Assembly (NCBI GenBank): GCA_030704615.1 | Contig: CM060733.1 | Coordinates: 50,964,001 to 51,028,000, forward strand | Reading direction: 5' to 3' | Length of the DNA stretch: 64,000 bases | From: Takakia lepidozioides | Lineage: Eukaryota; Streptophyta; Takakiopsida; Takakiales; Takakiaceae | In this document: piece by piece, positions 12,701 to 21,860 of the stretch | Layout: every line of letters starts with the position of its first letter | How positions within the stretch are numbered: the first letter of the stretch is position 1 | Notes under the pieces: model-generated | Database searches by the model: none | The model's input: the letters and a program-made list of their open reading frames with translations, nothing else | What the model was told of the DNA's origin: nothing | Translations under genes and position numbers: made by a program

Positions 12701-15700
12701 TAGTACCAAGAGGACTGATTTACCTTCAGAGAGGGGGACGTGCGCAAAGAGAACCCAGAACCATACCTCCAAAGACGTGATAGCTCAAGGAAAAATGCTT
12801 ATCCTCCTAACCTAACAAAGGGCGCAGGGCACAACAAAAAGACTATGCTTTTGGGGAAACCCCTAAATCTGGAGGTGGGGAAACGTATGCAAACAGACAT
12901 GACCTCAACTAGGTTGTCACGGTTAAAGAAGGAAGAAGTAGTAAGGGAACAGACCCGTCGGATAAAGGGAGAAAATTCTGTCTCACAATTGCTGCACTTG
13001 GACACTGCCTCGTCAGGAACCTGCAAACATCTCCAAGCGAAAGTTGCAAAACAAGCAGTGGTTCGACAGAAGGAAAATTCCAAATGGGATCACTTCATTC
13101 AAGTCAAACCCATCTTCTCTGATATATCATCTAGTATCAAAAGTAGCTATACTTTCCACAAGCACAGTCCATGTTACAAAGCCAAGGCTGAGATCATCAG
13201 AAGAAGATGGTAAGACTGGATACCCAATGCTGCTTCTCCTCTTGGCTAACAGGTCTACCCCGAATAGAGACCCAGTCCACAATGGAGTTCTTCCGTTGCA
13301 TGTTGGGGTCTGTTGCTGTGCTGGTACTTCCAGATGCTTTGCTCGCATCGCTGGGTGTATCTTTGCCGACCATCTCACACAGCTGCCCCCATACCACCCA
13401 AGAAACACCACGCTAAAGCATGACTGACAAACTATACAACCCACCTTTGTACCCATAGTTAGATTGTTTTCTAGCACATCCCATCCATAAGCTAGCTACA
13501 GTATGATGAACAAATCCTCCTCCTGTCAACCAAAGTACTGGTTATCTGCTTGAAAACACAAAACAGACAGATCCAAAACCAAGTGGGCAATAGAAAAACC
13601 TGGACACATGCAGCCGTGAGAGTGTCAAGGATAGAAGTGGTGGTGTATGTGCTGGACTGCAGGCGTATGGTCCGCTGCTCCACATCCACTGCACTTTTGG
13701 CCCAAAATGTGAACACTGAAGGCTCGTTCACCTGTCTTACCAGAACCACAAATCCCAGCCCCAATCAGTGTCTAACACTTATTTATTCTATCTCCCTCCT
13801 TTTCTGACTAGAGAATGTAGAGCTACCAGGCTGATCAACGATACATAGTCAACTCACTTTTACAGGCCCCTTTCCACATTGTGTAGTTACCATTTCCTAC
13901 TCAAAGGCTGCGTTGAACGAGAAAAGATTGTACTCATAAGACATTGTTTGCCGTAGCCTTGTGGCCATTGACCCGCGCCCAGTTTGAACGGAACATATAG
14001 GGACAGAAACTACCTTTGTCAGGGGCTGACGCCGGTAGTATGATTTACCTTGGAATAAACAGTGGATCCGAGATTTCCAGATATCCTCCAGAAATCCCTT
14101 CACACAAGCATCAATCTGATGTGTGTAATTTGCCCAATAGCTAGACCCCAAAAGGGCCTGAGCTTTTGGCTCAGCCTCAAGATTTTCGAAGTTGTTAAAC
14201 AGAGGTACAGGCACAATTTCCTTGATGGAATTGAAGAGGGTGCCCCGTTGGTGAGAATACCCAGGACAATGAATCAGGAAGTGAATACTGTCTTCAGGTT
14301 GCCCACACAACAGGCACTTACAATCCCCCTTTCCTCTCTGCAACTGTTTCTTGTTCAAAGGTAGGCTACCCGCCCTGAGTTTGAATTTCAGTCTAGTGCC
14401 GAGGGTAGGTAGACCCTTGAGGTCATCCATGATGGCCTCACCCATGTCACAGACTGGAAAGAGGTTCAGGGAAGTTTTCTGCCTAACTTCATTTTCTTCA
14501 GACAATTTCCTGGCAATAGACATGGCTTCGGAAACTTCAGCTTCTAAGCCAGATTGAACGAGAAAAGAGAAGAAATGCAACTATAATAGTACCTCCCAGC
14601 GGGTAATTGTTTCTAAGGGGTATATGCGCAGTGTCCTGTTTGTGCTGGGGTCCACCATCCTCACACCATCCAAGCCTATCTGCAGCAAAATAAATATCGA
14701 AGGAAGGGTTAACCATAAGGTCCCATGACATTTCTCCCCACCCTGGTTCCAAACATGATGAATGTCCTGACTCCTCACAAGACATGGCCCATGATTGAAT
14801 GGGGGCCAACTGATCCTGATTGTTGCACCACCGCAGTGGTATAACACAATCGCTAAAGACGGACAGACTTTATTTCTGCAGCAATTGCAAAACCTCACTG
14901 CTTGCACCTGAGTTCAGACTTCACCCATCAATATTGAGATGAACCCAGCCACTAAACCATCATGACACATAAAGAGGAAAACCTATATCACAACTGCAAC
15001 AGGTTTTGCCACATGCTCAGATTTATCAAACACAAACATATTGTGTGTCTCAAAATCTTGTCAATACGTCAAAAGCAGCTTGCACACAAGTGTTCACACC
15101 TCAGGGGCAGCACCAGGGCTGTGAACTGCCAAACCAGAGGACACCTTCCTTCATTTGCCTCTTCATTTTAAAAAAATCGCCACCACTACACTCGAACATA
15201 ATTAGTCATTGTAGACATGATACCTGGCAAATGACATCCTTGGGGCCCGAAGAGCTCATATCAGGAAGCATCTTCACCCGATATTTTTGTACCCCTCCTC
15301 CTGTGTCATCAGTATCAGCCTTTGGAATCACCCTAGCCAATTTTGATCCTCCTGAATCTCCAAAGCTCCCACCCACAGATCCATTCAAGCTTCCAGAATG
15401 CCCTAAACTCCATGAACTTCCCACAGTTCCCCGCGACCCATAGGGCTCTGGACCCCGTCCGCCATCATATGCATAAACCTCCGTAAATCCTCCGCTCTCA
15501 TACCCAGAATTGTCATACCCTCTGTCCCCACCGACTCCAATCCCCCTGTCAAACCCATCTTGCTGGGACTCCATTCCCCCTCTATCATACCCCCTTCCTT
15601 GATTATACACCCCACCACCTTGGTGTTGCTCATACCCTACTTGTCTCCCTTGCCCAGCACCTTGTTCATACCCCGCTACTTGCAGAGGTGGTGCACCATA

Positions 15701-16540
15701 ACCTGGGCCTCCTTGTGAACCTCCGCTGCCATAACTTTGCAGCCCACCACCGTAATTCCCATTTCCATAAGCCGGGGCGCTTCCTGTTCCATACCCAGGG
15801 GACTGGGAAGGAGGGGCAGAAGAAGGTGGAGTAGACATAGTTCCTGTCGAATATTCAAAAGATCTATCATAAGACGGGACTGCAGGCGTATATGATGGAG
15901 CGGCAGGGGCATAGGACCCTTGTGAAGCAGCATACGAGGAGTTAGGGTTATGTGAAGGATCCGAAGGAAAGGCGGTATCTTGTGAGGCTGTGAAGGCAGC
16001 GGGAGAAGGCAAAGTGGGCGAGTACCCTACAGACTTGGGCGCATAGGACCCTTTCGAAGCAGCATACGATGCAGGATCTGAAGACGGAAAGGAGGAATCT
16101 TGTGCGGCTGTGAAGGCAACGGGATTAGAGGGGCCGGTTGAGTACCCAACAGAATTGGGCACATAGGACCCTTGCGAGGGAGCATAAGATGAAGGATCTG
16201 AAGACGGAAAGGCGGGAGTAGGGAGGCTGGTTGAGTACCCACCAGAATTGGGCACATAGGACCCTTTCGAGGCAGCATAAGCTGAAGGATCTGAAGACGG
16301 AAAGCCCAGAGGAGGAGCGACCGAGTACCCTACAGAATTGTAAGCCGGAGGAGCTCCAGATGTATACGAAGTGGGAGAGGGAGAATAACTAGGAGCCGAG
16401 CCATGAGGTGCCGAAGCAGGTGCACCAGCCCCATACAAATTCGCGTACTCAGACACTAAAGCCTGAGGAGCTTGGGCAGGGGCCGTGTAGGTTCCCTCTC
16501 CGCCCCCATAGCGCCCCGCTTGCTGCATCTCGCTCTCCAA
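9780..16540 (-). CDS. FREE1: FREE1/FYVE1-type ESCRT-associated FYVE protein (787 aa model)
   Basis: FREE1 is the plant-specific ESCRT partner that binds PI3P and ubiquitin and sorts membrane cargo into multivesicular bodies. Nine coding exons on minus: 15224-16540, 14593-14679, 13600-13731, 13224-13382, 12955-13020, 12358-12468, 11903-11992, 10046-10369, 9780-9857; every intron is phase 0 and the sum is exactly 788 codons with the stop. Order of domains: Pro/Ser/Tyr/Gly-rich disordered N-terminus (residues 1 to about 400) with internal repeats; PH-like block (IGLDGVRMVDPSTNRTLRI); FYVE finger (SKCSNC, then HHCRNCGDIFCDKC and CDRC); coiled HEDLAKKLQEELERN; an extra CSKC...CPAC ribbon; and the C-terminal ACPTC...CGICQHPFLVSAN. 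Arabidopsis FREE1 is about 600 aa; the excess lies in the N-terminal repeats and the extra ribbon. Intron 2 holds a LINE copy. The start is the first Met of the open frame, and MQQ four codons later would also be plausible. Confidence 0.95.
13928..14553 (-). mobile_element. 5'-truncated LINE (family 1) in FREE1 intron 2, 15-bp target duplication
   Basis: The insert is flanked by the exact 15-mer TTGAACGAGAAAAGA at 13913-13927 and 14554-14568. On the minus strand it carries the open C-terminal end of a non-LTR retrotransposon reverse-transcriptase polyprotein, with the cysteine/histidine motif [19 protein letters not shown] typical of the zinc-binding region after RT. It lies in the same direction as FREE1, 24 bp from exon 2. 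Its 3' end (GAGTACA) is the same as in the other family-1 copies listed below. On the element strand the duplication reads TCTTTTCTCGTTCAA, i.e. it begins with a TC-rich stretch. Confidence 0.92.
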
Positions 16541-16866
16541 CTTTCCCCCTTGCCTCTAATTCCTCTCCCACTCTTGAATCACAGAATCCCCGAAGCAATC
16601 CCTCTCAAGTTCTTCCACATCTGCGAATTGGGTGACGATCCAAACGCTTGCAGGCGGTGCAACCATGCAAGATTCTAACCAGTGCCTGAACGACTAAACG
16701 ACTAAACGACTAATCTTGTAATGATCTTAGACCGTTAGATCATGAGAATCTAGGGCTGATCCAAGAACCTTTTACACCATGCTTGCAGTCTGCTCTTCTC
16801 GGTCTCTGTTTGGCAAGGCGATCCTCGCAGGGCATCCTCCGATCTGCAATCTACTGGTGCTGAGCT
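16541..16866. promoter_or_regulatory. divergent promoter region between FREE1 and proteasome beta-3
   Basis: Only 326 bases separate the FREE1 start codon (minus, 16540) from the first candidate start of the proteasome gene (plus, 16867), so the two genes must share this upstream DNA. It is pyrimidine-rich near FREE1 and has a CGACTAAACGACTAAACGAC short direct repeat near 16688. No TATA box could be assigned with confidence. Shared regulation of the two genes is inference from spacing only. Confidence 0.6.
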
Positions 16867-17159
16867 ATGTCGGTATGTCTGAAACCCCGAGGGAGAAGTC
16901 ATCTGTCTGCTTCAGTGATGGTCATATATGAAAGTCATAGCGGTGCTTCTGAAAATCTCTCTCTTTTATGCTAGTCACTGATTGCTGTCCATAGTTTGAT
17001 CCGATCTGCATTCTACTGGTGCTGAGCTATGTGGGTATGTCTGAAACCCCGAGGGATAAGTCATCTGTCTGCTTCAGTGTTGGTCATATATGAAAGTCGT
17101 AGTGGTGCTTTCTGAAAATCTGTCTGTTTTATGCTAGTCACTGATTGCTGTCCATAGTC
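16838..17159 (+). repeat. 162-bp tandem duplication covering the first mini-exon of PBC1
   Basis: Copy 1 (16838-16999) and copy 2 (17000 to about 17159) are about 90% or more identical, both containing TCTACTGGTGCTGAGCTATG and GGTATGTCTGAAACCCCGAG. Copy 1 encodes ATGTCG before the donor; copy 2 encodes ATGTGG before an identical donor. Only copy 1 gives the conserved Met-Ser start, so it is probably the ancestral-type exon. Confidence 0.92.
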
Positions 17160-20100
17160 TAGTGGATCAAATCAAACCTGGGCCTCCTATGTATTTGTAG
17201 TAGACCTGTGGCAAACCATTGACTGGAGGTTTGTGATTTTTGATGGGAGACAGATAACGAGCTACAATGGGAGTGCCTTGATTGGCATGGTAGGCAAGAA
17301 CTGTTTTGCCATAGCCAGTGACCGCCGCCTTGGTGTGAACTTTCAAACAATTGCCTGTGATTTTCAGCGGATTTTCAAGATGCATGATAAGCTGTACATT
17401 GGCCTCTCTGGCCTTGCTACTGATGTCCAGACTATGTAAGCAGCATCTTTTCCTTTGTGAAGTTTGCTACTGTGAGAGAGGGAGACAGTGAAAGTTTGAG
17501 AAATGTGCTGATGGTCTGTCCACTGCAAGGCAGAATTGAGGGTATAATCCCCACGTAATGTCAGTCCTCCTGGAGCTGGTTGTGATGCTGAACGTGATGG
17601 GATGATGATGTAGGCAACAAAGACTGCAGTTCCGGCACAAGCTGTACAAGCTGCGGGAGGAGCGCAACATGCGGCCGGAGACCTTTGCCAACCTTGTTTC
17701 TGCAATGCTGTATGAGAAGAGGTAACCAATTTTACGTCAAGCAGTGCAGAGGAAGGGAAGAGAAGATGTTCTGACTAGACATGGCTTGCGGTAGTCTTGT
17801 GTCGGAAGTCCTTCCAGTGGGCACGTCCAAGGAAATTGTCCTTGCCTAAGTTGTATGGACAGGAAAGGAGTGGGGAGGGCAGAGAGTCAATCCAGGTGTA
17901 ATGAAGCTGAGAGTGGGCTTGTGGATGATGCAGATTTGGACCATACTTTTGTGAACCTATCATAGCAGGGCTTAGGGATGATGGGACTCCCTTCATTTGC
18001 ACCACTGACTTGATTGGGGCCAAGTAATGCCTCTTTACCCGTGCTTGTACTGCTCTATCTTTCCATTGAATTATTGTTCTTTCCTGCCAGGTACACTATC
18101 TCACAGGCTCTCTTCCTATCTCTCTCCCTCTCTTCCCACACAAGTGACAGGCCACGCAACATATAGACCAGTTTTCTAAAATGAGGGATTGATATGGCAG
18201 GCAAATGTCAAAGGACTTCGTGGTATCAGGAACGGCCTCTGAGTCTCTCTATGGTGCTTGTGAGTCCATGTATAAACCTAACTTGGTATGCACGCCTTTC
18301 CCTCATTCCTTTCTTTCATGTTTGGCATCTATATTTCCGAGGGGCAACAAAAACAGCACGGGAATCCACACGTTTTATTGTATGATATTAATACTGGCCC
18401 TTCAAGTATCCTTCAAGTATCTCCTATTACTGGACTGCTGTCAGCTGTGCCCAATCGCTGTGGCCTTTTCAGCTGGATTTTGTAGCTTGGTGGGTTAAGT
18501 TGTTCTTGGTTCCTTCTATCTGGTTGGTATTGTGCCCTTAAGGTTAGGTTCCTTGTGAACTATCATGAATACATCTTTCATTGGTAGTATGCATGGTGTA
18601 TGTTGGGGTCTTAAGTGTGGTTGCCTTTTTTCCTGGAAGAGATGTAGAAAGGAATGCAAGTCAGCTAAACATGTCTCATTATGCTTATCAGGAAGCTGAG
18701 GAGCTCTTTGAGACCATATCACAAGCACTGTTGTCGTCCGTGGATCGGGACTGCATCAGTGGGTGGGGAGGGATTGTCTATATTGTGTAAGCTGCTCTCC
18801 TTGAGCTATTTCTCTCTTGGAGATGTCTGGTCTCTCCCTCTCTCTCTCTCTTTCTCTCTCTCTCGGAGGCTGAGCCAAAAGCCCAGGTCCTTTTGGGGCC
18901 TAGTTATTGCGCAAGTCACACACAGCAGATTGATGCTTGTGTTAAGGGATTTCTAGAGGATATCCGGAAAACTCGGATCAATTGTCTGTTCCAAGGTAAG
19001 TCATACTACCGGCATCAGCCCCTGACAGTTTCTGTCCCTTTGTGTTCCGCTCAAACTGGGCGCAGGGTTAGTGGCCACAAGGCAACGGCAAACAACATCT
19101 TATGAGTACATTCTCTCTCTCTCGGCACTAGACTGAAATTTGAACTCAGGGCCGGAAGCCTACCTTTGAACAGCAAACAGACGCAGAGAGGAAAGGGGGA
19201 TTGTTAAGTGCCCATTGTGTGGCCAACCTGAAGACTATCCACTTCCTGATTCGTTGTCCTGGGTACTCTCACCAGAGAGACACCCCGAACAATTCCATCA
19301 AGGGAATTGTTCCTGTACCTCTGTTCACCACCTTTGTGGCTAAGCCTAAAAGCCCAGGCCCTTCTGGGATCTAGTTATTGGGCAAATCTCACACAGCAGA
19401 TTGATGATTGTGTGAAGGGATTTCTAGAGGATATCTGGAAAACTCAGATCAATTGCATGTTTCAAGGTAAGTAATACTACCGGCGTCGGCCCCTGACGAA
19501 GGTAGTTTCTGTCCCTTTGTGTTCCGCTCAAACTGGGCGCAGGGTGAGTGGCCCCAAAGGCTACGGCAAACGTCTTAAGAGTACTTTCTCTCATATCACA
19601 TCCAAAGGTTGTTGCTCAAAGGGAATGAAAAGTGTACAAAATAAAATACTTTACATTTTGTATTGGAAGCGGAAGTTGTAGATGAGGCTTTATTGTAAAT
19701 CTAAGTTCAGTGAAGCCGAGTGAAGCCACTATTGGCAAGACTCCTTTCTGGGGTGAGGATCTCTTGATCCAAATCAACCCGAAACACTGTGCATGGTGGC
19801 CCCTTCATAGTAGAGTATCTGAATTAGAAGGAACCTGCACAAATCATATAACAAGTCTTCATATAACAAGGGAATGTCCTTGTACAGACGACTAGTAATT
19901 GAAGGTATGCACAGGAGGCACTAATTAATGTTATGTGGGCATTGTCCGGGGCATTTGCAGAACACCTGACCAAGTCATCACCCGCACTTTGAAGGGCCGC
20001 ATGGATTGAGACCTGTTATGACCCTGTTGTAGTTGTTTTTGACACGGGCTACATTGCAAGAGCAAAAGCTGCAAGTTAAACAAAATCTTCAACTTTGTTG

Positions 20101-20358
20101 ATACAGTCAGGTTTTGTTCTCATCCCTTCCTCTCAAGGTGGAAAAAGAGATAGATTCTCTTTATGTTGGAATTTTTCTTTAGAGGGTGAGTCAATGGACC
20201 ATTTGATCTTGAAGCCAAATCATTCCATCTTTTTGTTGCTTATGATGCGACCACAATAAATTGAATGGCGCACAAAGATAACATTCAGGATTTTTCACTA
20301 CCAGGTTTGATTCATTTGCAGTGAAGTACGGAAAGTGTTGTGTGTTCAACTATCGTAG
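16867..20358 (+). CDS. PBC1: 20S proteasome subunit beta type-3 (PBC1)
   Basis: Beta-3 is a non-catalytic ring subunit of the 20S proteasome core. Coding exons: 16867-16872 (ATG TCG followed by donor GTATGT), 17254-17435, 17614-17721, 17934-18023, 18201-18285, 18692-18786. Visible motifs are [77 protein letters not shown] and [13 protein letters not shown], collinear with plant PBC1. The six exons give 188 complete codons plus two bases; the family is about 204 aa, so one short last exon is missing. A candidate is 20322-20358 after a TTTGCAG acceptor, giving (V)[11 protein letters not shown] and a stop, which fits the phase but resembles the usual tail only weakly. The preceding intron is enlarged by two LINE copies. 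The first exon is duplicated in tandem (see repeat). Confidence 0.9.
18867..19111 (+). mobile_element. LINE family 1 copy, 14-bp TC target duplication, in last PBC1 intron
   Basis: The copy starts within the family's polyprotein end (AGGCTGAGCCAAAAGCC...) and finishes with the family 3' end CTTATGAGTACA. It is bounded by TCTCTCTCTCTCGG at 18853-18866 and again at 19112-19125, a 14-bp target duplication that is nearly pure TC. It is inserted immediately upstream of, and in the same direction as, another copy of the same family. Confidence 0.88.
19126..19586 (+). mobile_element. LINE family 1 copy, 3' end, degraded
   Basis: It starts at the codons for the RT-end motif (CACTAGACTGAAATTTGAAC), passes through the Cys/His region, and ends AAGAGTAC. 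Frameshifts and small deletions break the reading frame. Its 5' side is the target duplication of the preceding copy, so it was present first and the other copy landed at its upstream TC tract. Confidence 0.85.
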
Positions 20359-20453
20359 AGAGAGAGATTCATAAGGCTCCCTGAACTGTTTGGGGGCTTG
20401 GGTATAGCAGCACAGTGCATTCAATTGTAGGTGCATTCTTTCTCTCTCTCTCT

Positions 20454-20495
20454 GCCTCCACAAGGCCATGGCAAGGAACATCTTTTGAGTACATT
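20454..20495 (+). mobile_element. very short LINE family 1 3'-end fragment
   Basis: About 40 bases (CCTCCACAAGGCCATGGCAA to GAGTACA) match the last bases of the family and are again preceded by a pure TC run (20437-20453) and followed by TTCTCTCTCTA. It is too short to prove insertion rather than recombination. Confidence 0.6.
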
Positions 20496-20502
20496 CTCTC
20501 TC

Positions 20503-21540
20503 TATTCCCTTGCCCAAACTTGGCATGGACTTGGATCTCCCCATCATAATTACGGGTGGTGATTCTTTGATCCAAGTACCAACTTAATCATTCAGACGCG
20601 TAACCTCTCAGATTAATCAAGGAACCCTCTCAAAGAACCTTCAGAGACACAACAAAGCATCAAGGCACCAGTATGCTCATGGGGCTTATCAAATACAACC
20701 ACCTCTATAATTCTTTACCATTAAAGACCTTGGCTAAGTGAGCCTAGGTGCCACTTATCTTCTCTCTCACTCAAATCTTTTACTGCCCTCTGTTCATTTT
20801 AAGAATGCAGTGAGTTCCAGGGCAGCTCCAGGCTCCAATGATGACCTAGTCATGATGAACATCACAGGAATGCGTTCAGCATATGCTGATCGTTGTGAAA
20901 TGAAAACCCTTGTACGCATGCATTACCAAGACCCCAGCCTATCCTCTAGAGAAAGCTAAAGAGACGACAAAGCCAGAGCCCCAATGATACCCAGTGATAT
21001 TTTTCTGGTTCCCCTCTTCTATCATTACAACAGGTGATGAGTCCAGTACCCAGCATCAACAATGACATCTGAGTCCCTCCAAGGCCATTCTCACTTCACC
21101 AAATACTCCACATCACAATCTCTCTCCAGTCATGAGATCCTCCACCAGGTATATGTCTTTCATATACCCTTAAGGGTAGGTAAAATTTGCTGTGCAATGC
21201 TCAAATCCTCTTTGAACTTCATTGCAGGGGGGGTGTAGAAAAAACTCCCCCAAAATGCCATAAGTTACCAAAGTGATGTGGAAGAAACCCAAGAGACCAA
21301 CAAGAAGTGGCATGCTAAACAGAGGCATGAAGCCCCTACCAAAAGGGGCGTGAGGGGATTGTATTCCAGTACCACATTCAACAGACCAGCATGACAATAC
21401 TTTTTTTTTTTTCAAAATTACAGCAAAGAAAACAAAAGAAGGAAATAGATAAGTCAATTTGTGTGTGGTCATACTACTTCCATTGTTTGAAGGAAAAAAA
21501 CCCTCCATTGATAGAAGGAAAGAATACTAAAATTGACATT
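20503..21540. other. gene-free stretch between PBC1 and the PPR gene
   Basis: I see no exon here apart from possible untranslated sequence. It contains a T run near 21400-21414 and no clear repeat. Confidence 0.4.
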
Positions 21541-21599
21541 TGTTAGTGTTCAGATTAGTTTGTATACATTGCCCAAATGCGGGGGGCAACTTTCAACCT

Positions 21600-21860
21600 C
21601 TGCCATTTGCTCACAAAAGCAAGGACAGACTATCACCACACACCCAAAGTCTCTTGTTGATACAGAACAGTTGTCCCACGGATGAGCCCAAAAGCAATGC
21701 CCAGCTTCTGTCTGTGGTGGCAAAGAGAAAATTCCTTTTTCTCCTCCAAAGTATGCAGTACAAAGTGCATATCAGACACATATCTGGCAAACTTCATCTG
21801 CACTGACAATCAGATCTTCGGCTCGGTGTGGATTTCCTCAATTGTGGATGCAATTGTTGT
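21600..21860 (-). pseudogene. decayed E+/DYW domain downstream of the PPR stop codon
   Basis: Below the stop of the PPR reading frame, conserved E+ and DYW-domain blocks are still readable but in shifted frames: an HPQ-IEEIHTE-like block near 21825-21850 after a one-base shift, then KFARYVSDMHFVLHTLEE and CHHRQKLGIAFGL in one frame (21683-21795), then an NKRLWVCGDS block in another (about 21635-21665). DYW domains carry a cytidine-deaminase-like HxE zinc site; here the site reads HRQ, so the catalytic Glu is lost. No terminal DYW tripeptide is seen. The gene therefore once encoded, or recombined from, a full PPR-E-DYW editing factor. Confidence 0.8.

Noticed and set aside
15006-15443. 145-codon plus-strand frame opposite FREE1 exon 1
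   Set aside because: It is the antisense shadow of a repetitive, Gly/Tyr-rich coding exon.
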